Shown: positions 11,819-20,987 of the stretch, piece by piece
How positions within the stretch are numbered: position 1 is the stretch's first letter
Layout of the letters: the number at the start of each line of letters is the position of its first letter
Source: Deinococcus indicus
GTDB lineage: Bacteria; Deinococcota; Deinococci; Deinococcales; Deinococcaceae
NCBI RefSeq assembly: GCF_002198095.1
Contig: NZ_NHMK01000020.1
Coordinates: 124,001 to 188,000 of the forward strand
Length of the DNA stretch: 64,000 bases
Direction: 5' to 3'
Translations under genes and position numbers: made by a program
The notes under the pieces: generated by a model
What the model was told of the DNA's origin: nothing
The model's database searches: none
What the model saw: the letters and a program-made list of their open reading frames with translations, nothing else

Positions 11819-12262
11819 TTACTGGTTAAAGAAGCGCAGCAGGGGGCGCCACCAGGGAATGCCCGCCAGGATGACGATCATGGACAGGCCGGTCCACAGG
11901 GCGGCCGCGCGGAATTTCAGGGGATCGGTGGCGGCCTTGCGGCTCTGGACGCTGCCCAGCGTGGCGAACACGGCGGCCAGCACACCCAGGCCCAGGTGCT
12001 CCCACTGGAAGCTGGGGCGGGGTGCGCCGGCGAACACCGGGATGTTCTGCATGCCCATGAACGCGAACAGCATCAGGCCCAGCACCAGTTGCAGGTGCAG
12101 GCTGCCCATGAACGCCACGACGGGTCGGCGATCGGCGGGCGTGAAGGGTCGGCCACTGCTCAGGCCGGGAATGGTCTGCGCGAGCGCCCACAGGCCGGTC
12201 AGCAGGATCACCCAGCGGTTGAGGTTATGGAGGGTCAGCAGCACGAGGTACAGGGTCGCCAT
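11819..12262 (-). CDS. Four-helix membrane protein of unknown function
   Basis: Integral membrane protein of 147 aa with four likely transmembrane helices: LVLLTLHNLNRWVILLTGL, the LQLVLGLMLFAF region, LGLGVLAAVFATLG and WTGLSMIVILAGIPWW. I recognise no catalytic motif. His12 and His54 lie near helix ends and could be ligands, but that is speculative. The ATG is chosen because TAGGCT lies 7 nt upstream (leaderless). A TGACCGATCGGTAA palindrome sits at the -35 position of that promoter, so the gene is probably controlled by a repressor. Confidence 0.75.
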   Translation of the reverse strand: MATLYLVLLTLHNLNRWVILLTGLWALAQTIPGLSSGRPFTPADRRPVVAFMGSLHLQLVLGLMLFAFMGMQNIPVFAGAPRPSFQWEHLGLGVLAAVFATLGSVQSRKAATDPLKFRAAALWTGLSMIVILAGIPWWRPLLRFFNQ

Positions 12263-12278
12263 GCCCGACAGCCTAACC

Positions 12279-12292
12279 TGACCGATCGGTAA
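12279..12292. promoter_or_regulatory. ACCGATCGGT palindrome, putative operator
   Basis: TGACCGATCGGTAA contains a perfect 10-bp palindrome overlapping the -35 region of the membrane-protein promoter. The ACCGNNCGGT arrangement is typical of TetR-family operators. I see no regulator gene beside it. Confidence 0.5.
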
Positions 12293-12359
12293 GCTCAAGG
12301 GACACGGGCGCGGCGGGACGTGCGGGCAGACCTCACAGCCACACCCTGCTCATGCCGGA

Positions 12360-13247
<888 letters not shown>

Positions 13248-13278
13248 ATCCGGCGAGGATACCCCGCGCGCCGGGTGG

Positions 13279-13284
13279 TAGCCT
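13279..13284 (+). promoter_or_regulatory. Leaderless -10 box (TAGCCT)
   Basis: TAGCCT lies 7 nt before the GTG start of the aminopeptidase gene, opposite the purU promoter in the same 44-bp gap. Confidence 0.5.
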
Positions 13285-13291
13285 CGCGGAC

Positions 13292-14395
13292 GTGCAAACA
13301 AACACTCCCCACGCCGACCTGCTGGCGTACGACCCGGACCTTCACGCGGCCCTGCTGGCCGACTACTGCCTGTCGGCCGCGCCCGGCGAACGCCTGCTCG
13401 TCGCGGGCGGGCAGGAGGCCACGCCCCTGATCCGCGCCGTGACCCGCGCCCTGCTCACGCGCGGCGCGCGGCCCGTGGTCCGCGTGGACTACCCCGGCCA
13501 GCAGGAGGACTTTGCGGAACTCGCCAGTGACGCCGTGCTGGACGCCATTCACCCCGCCGACCTGAACGACGTGGAAGCCCTGGACGGCAGCCTGCGCGTC
13601 CTGACGCCCACCCCCGCCCACCCCGTGGACGCCGCCCGCCGCGCCCGCCTGCTCGCCGCGAACGCCCCCGTCGCCGCCGCCCGCGCCCGCCGCAAGTGGA
13701 GCCTGACGCTGTACCCCACCGCGCACGCCGCCGCGCAGGCCGGCATGAATGAGGCGCAGTTCGGGGAGTTCGTGATGCGCGCCATGTTCCTCGACCGGCC
13801 CGACCCGGTCGCCGCGTGGGCCGAGGTCCGCGCTACCCAGGCCCGCCTCATCGAACGCCTGACCCGCGCCGACGTGGTCCGCATCGAGGCGCCCGGCACC
13901 GACCTGACCCTGCGCGTGGGCGGACGCACCTGGGCGAACAGCGACGGGCGGCGCAACATGCCCAGCGGCGAGGTTTTCACCGGCCCGCACGAGGACAGCG
14001 CCGAAGGGATCGTGACCTTCACCGTGCCCGCCGAGTACCAGGGTCAGATGGTACGCGGCGCCCGCCTGGAATTCCGAGCCGGGCAGGTCGTGAACGCCAG
14101 CGCCGAAGAGGGCGAGAGCGCTCTGCACGCCGCGCTGAACACCGACCCCGGCGCGCGCCGCCTGGGCGAACTGGGCATCGGTACGAACACCGGCATTCAG
14201 GTGCCCACCGGGAACATCCTGTTCGACGAGAAGATCGGCGGAACCGTCCACCTCGCCATCGGCAAGAGCTACCCGGAAACGGGCGGCGTGAACGCCAGCG
14301 CCGTCCACTGGGACCTGATCACCGACCTGCGCCAGGGCGGCCGCCTGAGCCTGGACGGCGAGGTCGTGCAGGAAGACGGCGTGTTCCTGATCTGA
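13292..14395 (+). CDS. M29-family aminopeptidase
   Basis: Thermophilic-type metallo-aminopeptidase (M29, AmpS/AmpT/PepS class) of 367 aa that removes N-terminal residues using two metal ions. Family segments are [49 protein letters not shown] and [11 protein letters not shown], which hold the Glu, Glu, His, His and Asp ligands. The GTG start is picked because TAGCCT sits exactly 7 nt upstream and the frame further upstream overlaps the purU promoter. The protein is slightly shorter than the usual 400-410 aa at its N-terminus. It is monocistronic. Confidence 0.9.
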   Translation: MQTNTPHADLLAYDPDLHAALLADYCLSAAPGERLLVAGGQEATPLIRAVTRALLTRGARPVVRVDYPGQQEDFAELASDAVLDAIHPADLNDVEALDGSLRVLTPTPAHPVDAARRARLLAANAPVAAARARRKWSLTLYPTAHAAAQAGMNEAQFGEFVMRAMFLDRPDPVAAWAEVRATQARLIERLTRADVVRIEAPGTDLTLRVGGRTWANSDGRRNMPSGEVFTGPHEDSAEGIVTFTVPAEYQGQMVRGARLEFRAGQVVNASAEEGESALHAALNTDPGARRLGELGIGTNTGIQVPTGNILFDEKIGGTVHLAIGKSYPETGGVNASAVHWDLITDLRQGGRLSLDGEVVQEDGVFLI

Positions 14396-14495
14396 CCGGT
14401 ACCCGGACAGCCGCCGCCAGTCGCCGGTCAAACTGCCGCCGTTCATGCCGCACCTGAGGAAGGGCGTGGGTGGGGGCTGCGCTACGCTGCCCGGC

Positions 14496-15044
14496 ATGAG
14501 CGGCGTGATCTGGGTGCTCAGCGGCAGTCCGGGGGCGGGCAAGAGTACGGTGTCGGCGGCACTGCTGGGCCGCTTCCCGTTCGGGCTGCACCTGTCCATC
14601 GACGATCTGCGTGAGCAGGTGGTCTCCGGGCTGGCGCAGCCGGCGCTGGATCACCCGCCGGAGGCTGTGCGGCAGTTCGCGCTGGCCCGCACGTCGGCCG
14701 CGCAGACGGCCCGCCTGTACGCGCAGGAGGGCTTCGCGGTGGCCGTTGAGGACGTGCTGTGGCCGGACGATCTGGCGTTCATGGCGCGCCACTGGGAGGG
14801 TCTGGACGTGCGCCCGGTGCGGCTGTACACCACCCTGGAGGTCGCGCATGAACGCAACCGGACCCGCACGAACAAGACGTACGACACGTCCGTGCTCGTT
14901 CCCCTGATCGACGGGCTGTACGGGCAGATGCCGCCCGAACTGTTCCGCGAGGCTGGCTGGGCAGTCGTGGACAGCAACGCCCTGACAGTCGCAGAGACCG
15001 TGGACGCCCTGCTGGCCCTGGAGTGGCCCGCCCGCCAGGACTGA
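14496..15044 (+). CDS. Small P-loop kinase-like ATPase (AAA_33)
   Basis: P-loop protein of 182 aa with Walker A GSPGAGKS at 10-17 and a SIDDLREQV segment after the second strand. This is the layout of the Zeta-toxin/AAA_33 group of small-molecule or nucleotide kinases. A lid-like stretch (HERNRTRTNKTYD) carries several arginines. The substrate is unknown. TACGCT lies 7 nt before the chosen ATG (leaderless). No antitoxin-like gene adjoins it, which argues against a Zeta toxin. Its TGA stop is the left flank of a MITE-like repeat. Confidence 0.75.
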   Translation: MSGVIWVLSGSPGAGKSTVSAALLGRFPFGLHLSIDDLREQVVSGLAQPALDHPPEAVRQFALARTSAAQTARLYAQEGFAVAVEDVLWPDDLAFMARHWEGLDVRPVRLYTTLEVAHERNRTRTNKTYDTSVLVPLIDGLYGQMPPELFREAGWAVVDSNALTVAETVDALLALEWPARQD

Positions 15045-15199
15045 TACGGATTCCGTTTGTTTCGCCGACAGATCGGAACACCACCGATCTACCAGCTCCA
15101 CGCCCGGAACCCGTTTTTCTCCTCCTTTGCGGGGCAGCTCTACGAGTCGCATCCGCTCGGATTGAAAGGACTTTGCAGCCCATTCAATCGGAGCCCGTA
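15045..15199 (-). repeat. MITE-like repeat, copy 2 (155 bp, inverted)
   Basis: Same element as at 4421, in opposite orientation and of identical length. It starts TACGGATTCCG directly after the TGA stop of the kinase-like gene and ends GCCCGTA followed by TGA. The TGA direct flank again suggests a 3-bp target duplication that keeps the stop codon intact. Confidence 0.88.
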
Positions 15200-15204
15200 T
15201 GACC

Positions 15205-15690
15205 TCAATCCTGAAGCACGGCCTCGCACTGACCGAGCGGGGTGTCCTGTTGCAGGTACGAGCGGATCAGGTCGCCGTACACGTGCGTGCGGGGCGGGCC
15301 GCCGTCACGGATCAGGCAGGTGTACAGCGCGCCCGGCTGCCCGGCATTCCAGACGATCATGGTTTCACCGCTCTGCGGTTCGCGGGTGATGACCGGCGCG
15401 GTGTTCGGGAACAGGATCCGCGCGGCGAACAGGCCCGTCTGGTTGGTCGTGAGCTTCGGCACGGGCCGGTCCTGCCAGAACAGTTTCGTGCGGTCGGTGG
15501 CGATCTCGTCGCTGAACAGGCCGGTGCGGGCCACGGTTCGCAGAGAGATCGGGCCGTCCTGTCCCGTGACGATCCAGGTCTGACCGGCGTTGAAACTGCT
15601 GCGCGGGTCGTTCAGCAGCGCGCAGCTGCCCAGCAGGGCGGGCAAGAACAGTGCAGGCAGGAGCAGCGCGGTCAGGCGGCGGATGGGCAT
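15205..15690 (-). CDS. Lipoprotein of unknown function
   Basis: 161-aa secreted lipoprotein. The signal peptide (MPIRRLTALLLPALFLPALL) ends in the lipobox LGSC with Cys23 as the lipidated residue. The mature part has two more cysteines near the C-terminus and no domain I recognise. TACACT lies 6 nt upstream of the ATG (leaderless). It is followed on the same strand, 5 nt after its stop, by the MITE-like repeat, which could affect the end of the transcript. It may form a unit with the C39-type peptidase gene upstream (55-nt gap). Confidence 0.7.
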   Translation of the reverse strand: MPIRRLTALLLPALFLPALLGSCALLNDPRSSFNAGQTWIVTGQDGPISLRTVARTGLFSDEIATDRTKLFWQDRPVPKLTTNQTGLFAARILFPNTAPVITREPQSGETMIVWNAGQPGALYTCLIRDGGPPRTHVYGDLIRSYLQQDTPLGQCEAVLQD

Positions 15691-15744
15691 GCCGTCAGTG
15701 TACGAACGGCCAGTGCCCCGGCGGGGCGCACCTGAGCGGCCCCG

Positions 15745-16347
15745 TTACCCGATGACCTTGCGGACCGTCCCGACCAGGGTGGGCGGGTACAGCACGGCGA
15801 ACTGACCGCGCTGGCCGGCCCAGACGCGGTCCATGTCGCTGTAGCGCATGGCGACGTACCCCAGCAGGGGGTCCATGATGTACACCTGCCCGGTCGCGTC
15901 GTTGTACCCGACCAGTACCCGCCAGTGCGGGATGACGGTGCCGGTTTCGGTGATGTGCGATTGCAGCGCGATGATGGGCAGCCCGGCGCGGATGGCGTTC
16001 CGGACGGTGTTTAGGTTCCCGCCCGTGAACAGCCGGGCCTGCATGCCGACCCTGGGGGCGTAGTTCACGATGGCCTGCGCGGTCATGTACGAGCGGTCGG
16101 TGGGGCGGGTCTGGCGGCTCACGTCGGCCATGCTGACCTGCCGTCCGAAGTACGCCAGGACCTGCGTGATGCTGGCGGGGCCGCAGGCGTTGTACGTCTG
16201 CCGGACGAGCGGCATCCCCTGAAGGACGTAGCCGGGCACCTTCGTTGCCGTCTGCGTGGGTGGTGGGGCGGCCGGCGCGGCGGCCAGGGCGCCGGGGGGC
16301 AGGGCGGCGCACAGCAGGGTCAGCAGGAGGCGGGCGGGGAACGTCAC
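15745..16347 (-). CDS. Secreted C39-like cysteine peptidase
   Basis: 200-aa exported protein of the Peptidase_C39_2 type. A signal peptide covers about residues 1-23. The papain-like catalytic set is visible: Gln50 and Cys55 in [11 protein letters not shown], His141 in [10 protein letters not shown] and Asp159 in IMDPLLG. Such proteins usually act in the envelope or periplasm; there is no ABC transporter or bacteriocin gene nearby, so a bacteriocin-leader peptidase is unlikely. The start is a GTG with CATGAT 6 nt upstream. It is divergent from the nrd operon. Confidence 0.82.
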   Translation of the reverse strand: MTFPARLLLTLLCAALPPGALAAAPAAPPPTQTATKVPGYVLQGMPLVRQTYNACGPASITQVLAYFGRQVSMADVSRQTRPTDRSYMTAQAIVNYAPRVGMQARLFTGGNLNTVRNAIRAGLPIIALQSHITETGTVIPHWRVLVGYNDATGQVYIMDPLLGYVAMRYSDMDRVWAGQRGQFAVLYPPTLVGTVRKVIG

Positions 16348-16437
16348 CGGGGCATCATGCCGCGTGGGGCGTCACGGGGGTCTTTCAGTGCGGGACACGC
16401 CGGGCGCTCAGTCAAGATCTTGCATGTGCAGGTGCGT

Positions 16438-16466
16438 TTGACCTGACCACGTACTACATGTAGACT
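16438..16466 (+). promoter_or_regulatory. Sigma-70-type promoter of the nrd operon with NrdR-like palindrome
   Basis: TTGACC and TAGACT are separated by exactly 17 bp, so transcription should start near 16473, just at the riboswitch. The spacer and -10 contain the palindrome CTACATGTAG (16454-16463), which fits the core of NrdR boxes (CwAtATaTwG). A second box would be expected about 31-33 bp away; TTGCATGTGC near 16420-16429 is only a weak match. Confidence 0.65.
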
Positions 16467-16470
16467 CCGC

Positions 16471-16600
16471 GCTGTCGTTGCCACCCGGCAGCACTTCGCG
16501 GGAACAGAGGGAAGTCCGGTCACGCTCCCACAGGGGAGTTCAGTCCGGCACGGTCGCGCCACGGTCCTCAGTCCGAACGCTCGCCCAGCGAAGAGACGCC
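16471..16600 (+). ncRNA. Cobalamin riboswitch
   Basis: Conserved B12-riboswitch blocks appear in order: GGGAAGTCCGGT (16509-16520), TCCGGCACGGTCGCGCCACGGT-type core (16544-16565) and a B12 box AGTCCGAACGCTCGCCC (16570-16586). A hairpin arm (CTCCCACAGGGGAG) lies between the first two. The RNA begins where the upstream promoter should start. By family it turns the downstream genes off when adenosylcobalamin is plentiful. About 110 nt of leader follow before the first gene; the expression platform is not obvious, so sequestration of the ribosome site is possible. Confidence 0.88.
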
Positions 16601-16709
16601 CACATCACGGCCCCCGCGCAAGGGGTACAAGGCGGTTTTCCCTTGATCACCTGACAACCCACCTCTGCTCCGTTCTGCCCCCGCTTCTCCCCTGTTTCAG
16701 AGGTGCTCC

Positions 16710-17135
16710 ATGACCCTGCCCCTGTCCCGTCTTCCGCAAGGCGGCCTTCCGCCCGTGCCGCCGCGTGAGACGCGCGTGACGCACGTCGTCTTTCCCGGCC
16801 TGACGAACCACCACGGAACGCTGTTCGGTGGCGAGGCGTTGTCGCTGATGGATTCGGCGGCGTTCATTGCCGCGACCCGGCACTGCCGCCGCAAGGTCGT
16901 GACCCGGCACCTGAACGCCATGGAGTTCCGCAACCCGATTCCGCAGGGGTCGCTGGTGGAACTCGTGGCGCGGGTCGTGCGGGCGGGGCGGACGAGCATG
17001 ACGGTGCAGGTGGACGTGTTCCGTGAGGACATGTATTCCGAGGAGAGGGAACTGGCGTGCGCGGGGACGTTCACGCTGGTGGCGCTGGGTGACGATGGGC
17101 AGCCGGCGCCGGTGCCCCCACTGGCGGACGTGTGA
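16710..17135 (+). CDS. Acyl-CoA thioesterase, hotdog fold (YciA-like)
   Basis: 141-aa hotdog-fold protein of the acyl-CoA hydrolase (YciA/BACH) group, which releases free acids from acyl-CoAs. The diagnostic segment NHHGTLFGGEALSLMDSAAF lies at about 34-53 and contains the catalytic Asp; MEFRNPIPQGSLVEL is the second family block. It is the first gene after the cobalamin riboswitch, and its stop overlaps the start of nrdI by 4 bp (GTGA), so it is translationally coupled to the ribonucleotide reductase genes. Why a thioesterase leads an nrd operon is unclear. Confidence 0.82.
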   Translation: MTLPLSRLPQGGLPPVPPRETRVTHVVFPGLTNHHGTLFGGEALSLMDSAAFIAATRHCRRKVVTRHLNAMEFRNPIPQGSLVELVARVVRAGRTSMTVQVDVFREDMYSEERELACAGTFTLVALGDDGQPAPVPPLADV

Positions 17136-17536
17136 GGCTGGTCTTCGACTCCCTGACCGGAAACGTGCGCCGGTTCGCGCTGGCGGTGTCGCGCGAGGCG
17201 GGGGGCGTGCCGGTGGGGTCCGTGCGGGACGCGCCGCCCGCGCCGGGGGAGCCGTTCCTGCTGCTGACGTACACGTTCGGGCAGGGGGAAGTTCCGGCCA
17301 GCACGGCGGCGTTCCTGCGGTCGCACGCGGGGGGGCTGCGGGGCGTGGTATCCAGCGGCAGTTACCACTGGGGAGAGAATTTCGGGCGGGCGGGGGACCG
17401 GATCGCCTCCGAGTTCCGGGTGCCGCTGGTGGCGCGTCTGAACAAGGGTGGGACGGTCTCGGACCGTGAGCAGGTCACGCGCTGGGTGCGGTCGCACCTG
17501 TCGGGTGGGGGGGAAACGTATGGAACGCTGGATTGA
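17132..17536 (+). CDS. nrdI: NrdI flavodoxin
   Basis: 134-aa flavodoxin-like protein that supplies the oxidant for assembling the Mn(III)2-tyrosyl radical in NrdF. FMN-binding features are DSLTGNVRRF (phosphate loop), TYTFGQGEVP and SSGSYHWGENFGRAGD. The GTG overlaps the upstream stop, and the 3' end overlaps nrdE by 17 bp. The position before nrdE and nrdF is the classic class Ib arrangement. Confidence 0.93.
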   Translation: MRLVFDSLTGNVRRFALAVSREAGGVPVGSVRDAPPAPGEPFLLLTYTFGQGEVPASTAAFLRSHAGGLRGVVSSGSYHWGENFGRAGDRIASEFRVPLVARLNKGGTVSDREQVTRWVRSHLSGGGETYGTLD

Positions 17537-19607
17537 ACTGAACAACCGGGTGCTTTCGGGCACGCACATCGACACGAGCCATGACGCGCAGGCGCTGCGG
17601 GCGTACTTCACGGAGAAGGTGAACCCGAATACCGTGACGTTCCCGACGCTGGCCGAGAAGGTCGCGTACATGACCGAGAAGGGCGTGTGGGACCCGGCGG
17701 TGTTCGCGCGTTACCACCCGCGCGACGTGAAGGCCGTGTTCCAGCGGGCGTACAGCTACGATTTCCGGTTCCGGTCGTTCATGGGGGCGTTCAAGTTCTA
17801 CAGCGAGTACGCGACCATGACCCCGGACCGCCAGCAGTGGCTGGAGCGTTTCGAGGACCGCCTGAGCGTGACCGCCCTGGCGCGCAGCAGCAGCGTCGAG
17901 GAGGCACTGGAACTGGTGCATCATCTGGTGAACCAGACGTTCACGCCGGCCACGCCCACCCTGATGAACTCCGGGAAGGCGAACACGGGGCGGCTGGTCA
18001 GCTGCTTCCTCCTGCAGGACTGCACGGACAACCTGGATTCCATCACGAAGACGCTGTCGTTTGTGGCGGAACTCAGCAAGGGCGGCGGCGGGATCGGCGT
18101 GGAGGTCAGCAACCTGCGCGCGCGTGGCGAGAGTCTGCGTGGCATCCAGAACGTCACGAAGGGCGTGATGGGCGTGGCGAAGATGCTGGACAACATGCTG
18201 CGCTACGCCGATCAGGCCGGGCAGCGTCCGGGCGCCGGGGCGATCTACTTGAGCGTGATGCACGCCGACTTCCTGGACACCCTGAGCGCCAAGAAGATCG
18301 CCACGGACGAGGACGCGCGCCTGAAGACCCTGTCGGTCGGGGCGACCGTGCCGGACGTGTTCATGCAGAAGGTCCGGGCCGGTGAGGACATCTACCAGTT
18401 CTACCCGCACTCGCTGTTCCAGGCGACCGGGCGCGAGTTCACGAGCATCGACTGGACCCGCGAGTACGACGCGCTGGTCGCGAATCCGGACATCCGCAAG
18501 AAGCGCGTGTCGGCGCGGCGCGTCATGGAGGAGATCGCGGTCACGCAGGGCGAGAGCGGCTACCCGTACCTGCTGTTCGAGGGCAACGCGAACGCCGTGA
18601 ACCCCATCCCGAACGTCGGGACGATCAAGATGAGCAACCTGTGCAGCGAGATCCTGCAACCCACGCTGCCCAGCACCTTCCACGCGTACGGCAAGGAAAG
18701 CCAGGATCAGGTGGGTCTGGACGTGAGCTGCAACCTCGCGTCGCTGGTGATTGAGCAGAGTGTCGCCAGTGGCGACCTGGGCCGCGTGGTGCGCGCCGCC
18801 GTGCGCATGCTGGACGACGTGGCCCGCTCCACCAGCATCACGGAGGTGCCCGCCGTGCGCCGCGCGAACGAGGAGATGCGCTCCATCGGCCTGGGCGCCA
18901 TGGGCCTGCACTCGTTCCTGGCGAAGAACGAGATCGCGTACGGCAGCCCGGAGGCGCTGGAGTTCGTGGACGTGTACTTCGCGGCTGTCCACTACCACGC
19001 CCGCCGCGCCAGCATGGAGATCGCGCGCGACACGGGCTTCGTGTTCCGGGGCTTCGAGGGCAGCCGCTACCAGAGCGGCGAGCACTTCGCGCAGTACCTG
19101 ACCCAGGACTTCGCGCCCCGCACGCCCGAGGTCGCCGCGCTGTTCGAGGGTCACCAGCTGCCCACCCGCGAGGACTGGGCGCAGCTGGTGCAGGACATCC
19201 AGGCGCACGGGCTGGCGCACTCGTTCGTCATGGCGATCGCGCCCACTGGCAGCATCAGTTACGTCAGCAACGCGTCGGCCAGCATCATGCCCATCACGGA
19301 ACGCGTCGAGACCCGCACCAGCAACAAGGCCCGCACCATCTACCCCATGCCGCACCTGAGCGAACTGACCGAGTGGTTCTACGAGGAAGCGTACGACATG
19401 GACCAGCGCCGCGTGATCGACACGGTCGCCGCCGCGCAGAAACACGTGGACCAGGGCATCTCCTGCACGCTGTTCATTCCCAGCAGCGCCACCACCCGCA
19501 CCCTGCAACGCTACTACCTGTACGCCTACGCCAAGGGCCTGAAAACGCTGTACTACACGCGACTGCGCAAGGTCAGCATCGACGAGTGCCTCAGCTGCGC
19601 CGTCTGA
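17520..19607 (+). CDS. nrdE: Class Ib ribonucleotide reductase, alpha subunit
   Basis: Reduces NDPs to dNDPs using a radical relayed from NrdF. The 695-aa protein has no N-terminal ATP-cone, as expected for NrdE. Motifs include LMNSGKANTGRLVSCFL (active-site Cys), GGGGIGVEVSNLRARG, MSNLCSEILQP (the Asn-Cys-Glu set) and APTGSISYVSNASASIMP. The C-terminal DECLSCAV is the CxxC redox tail that is re-reduced by glutaredoxin or thioredoxin. The ATG is chosen because homologues start at MERWIELNN; a G-rich site precedes it. The gene is under the cobalamin riboswitch, so class Ib enzyme should be made mainly when B12 is scarce. Confidence 0.96.
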   Translation: MERWIELNNRVLSGTHIDTSHDAQALRAYFTEKVNPNTVTFPTLAEKVAYMTEKGVWDPAVFARYHPRDVKAVFQRAYSYDFRFRSFMGAFKFYSEYATMTPDRQQWLERFEDRLSVTALARSSSVEEALELVHHLVNQTFTPATPTLMNSGKANTGRLVSCFLLQDCTDNLDSITKTLSFVAELSKGGGGIGVEVSNLRARGESLRGIQNVTKGVMGVAKMLDNMLRYADQAGQRPGAGAIYLSVMHADFLDTLSAKKIATDEDARLKTLSVGATVPDVFMQKVRAGEDIYQFYPHSLFQATGREFTSIDWTREYDALVANPDIRKKRVSARRVMEEIAVTQGESGYPYLLFEGNANAVNPIPNVGTIKMSNLCSEILQPTLPSTFHAYGKESQDQVGLDVSCNLASLVIEQSVASGDLGRVVRAAVRMLDDVARSTSITEVPAVRRANEEMRSIGLGAMGLHSFLAKNEIAYGSPEALEFVDVYFAAVHYHARRASMEIARDTGFVFRGFEGSRYQSGEHFAQYLTQDFAPRTPEVAALFEGHQLPTREDWAQLVQDIQAHGLAHSFVMAIAPTGSISYVSNASASIMPITERVETRTSNKARTIYPMPHLSELTEWFYEEAYDMDQRRVIDTVAAAQKHVDQGISCTLFIPSSATTRTLQRYYLYAYAKGLKTLYYTRLRKVSIDECLSCAV

Positions 19608-19642
19608 GTTGAGCCGTCTGACGGCGGGTCGTCTGACCAGAA

Positions 19643-19680
19643 CACCCCTCACCCCGACCCTCTCCCCAGTGGAGAGGGAG
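19643..19680. repeat. Short palindromic intergenic repeat
   Basis: Contains CCCGACCCTCTCCCC and the hairpin CTCTCCCC-AGT-GGAGAG, the same core as at 5652. It lies in the 101-bp gap between nrdE and nrdF, inside a probable operon. Confidence 0.55.
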
Positions 19681-19708
19681 CACACCCCCACCCCCCTGTG
19701 AGACTCCC

Positions 19709-20707
19709 ATGACCCGAACCCCCTTTACCGCCACGAACTGGAGCGAACCCGAGGACAGCTTCTCGGTCACGTTCTACGAGAAGTACACCTCGCAACTGTG
19801 GTTCCCGGAAGAGATTCCGCTGTCGAACGACGCCATCGTCTGGAAGTCCCTGACCGAAGCCGAACGCTGGACGTACATGCACGCCTCGGCCGGCCTGAAC
19901 GCCCTGGACACCCTGCAGGGCGAGGTCGGCATGCCCGCCCTGCGTGGGCTGGTGCCGGGCCACATCCGCAAGGCGACCCTGCAATTCCAGGGCATGATGG
20001 AAGACATTCACGCCCGCAGCTACAGCCTGATGAACAAGACGTTCCTGTCCACCACCGAGGAACGCGCCGTGTTCGCATGGGTGGAGGCGCAGCCGCAACT
20101 GCAATTCAAGATCGCGTTCATTGGGGACGTGTTCGCCGACCCGGATACCAGCGACTTCGGGCTGTGGCGCAAGATGGTCGTGTCGTGCATGCTGGAAACG
20201 GCGCTGTTCTACAGCGGCTTCTACTACCCGCTGCTGATGGCCGGGCAGGGCCGCATGGTGTCGGCCGGTGAGATCTTCAACCTGATCATCCTCGACGAGG
20301 CCGTGCACGGCGTGTACGTGGCCCTGCTGGCCCAGGAACGCTTCGAGGCCCTGAACGACGCGCAGCAGGCCGAGGCCCTGGCGTGGTTCGACGGCGCGCT
20401 GGACACCCTGTACCGCAACGAACTGGCGTACACCGACACCCTGTACGCGCGGGTGGGCCTGACCGAGGACGTGGGGCGCTTCATCCGCTTCAACTTCAAC
20501 ATACTGGCCGACAACCTGGGCCTGGAACGCCGCTTCCCGGACGAGGACATCAACCCGGTCGTCCTGAACGGCATCCGCACGCGCGGCACCACGCACGACT
20601 TCTTCAGCGCCAAGGGCAGCAGCTACGCCAAACTGAACGTGGAACCCCTGGCCGACGAGGACTTCGCGGAACTCTGGCCCGAACGCCCGGCGGTCGCGCA
20701 TGACTGA
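19709..20707 (+). CDS. nrdF: Class Ib ribonucleotide reductase, beta subunit
   Basis: 332-aa radical-generating subunit. Metal-ligand helices are recognisable: a helix with GLNALDTLQGEVGM in place of the first Glu/Asp helix, then MMEDIHARSYSLM (Glu and His), CMLETALFYSGFYYPL (Glu) and LIILDEAVHGVYVAL (Glu and His). The tyrosyl-radical residue should lie in the MEDIHARSYS helix by family comparison. It stands 101 bp after nrdE, separated by a short palindromic repeat, and overlaps the next gene by 8 bp. The C-terminal tail is the usual docking peptide for NrdE. Confidence 0.95.
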   Translation: MTRTPFTATNWSEPEDSFSVTFYEKYTSQLWFPEEIPLSNDAIVWKSLTEAERWTYMHASAGLNALDTLQGEVGMPALRGLVPGHIRKATLQFQGMMEDIHARSYSLMNKTFLSTTEERAVFAWVEAQPQLQFKIAFIGDVFADPDTSDFGLWRKMVVSCMLETALFYSGFYYPLLMAGQGRMVSAGEIFNLIILDEAVHGVYVALLAQERFEALNDAQQAEALAWFDGALDTLYRNELAYTDTLYARVGLTEDVGRFIRFNFNILADNLGLERRFPDEDINPVVLNGIRTRGTTHDFFSAKGSSYAKLNVEPLADEDFAELWPERPAVAHD

Positions 20708-20975
20708 CACCGATCAGACCCGGCCGTTCGTGCTGTTCACGCAGGACCAGTGCCCGCAGTGCGAGACCCTGAAACGGATGCTGGCCCTGCCCCTGCGCGG
20801 CGCGTTCGACACCCAGATCGAGGTCCTGCACCGCCAGGAACAACCCGACGCCTTCGCGCGGCTCGCCGAAGCGCACGCCCTGGCCCGCACGCCCGCCCTG
20901 CTGCACCGCCCCAGCGGCAAGCTCCTGCTCGACACTGGCAGCCTCGGCGCGGTCAAGGCCTTCCTGACGCAGTAA
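20700..20975 (+). CDS. Glutaredoxin-like protein, probable NrdEF reductant
   Basis: 91-aa thioredoxin-fold protein with a CPQC redox motif (LFTQDQCPQCETLKRM) near residue 18 and a TPALL cis-proline turn. It overlaps nrdF by 8 bp, so it very likely re-reduces the CxxC tail of NrdE, the role of NrdH in other class Ib systems. The canonical NrdH C-terminal signature is not evident, so I call it NrdH-like rather than NrdH. It is the last gene of the operon. Confidence 0.82.
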   Translation: MTDTDQTRPFVLFTQDQCPQCETLKRMLALPLRGAFDTQIEVLHRQEQPDAFARLAEAHALARTPALLHRPSGKLLLDTGSLGAVKAFLTQ

Positions 20976-20987
20976 GGGATGGGGTCA

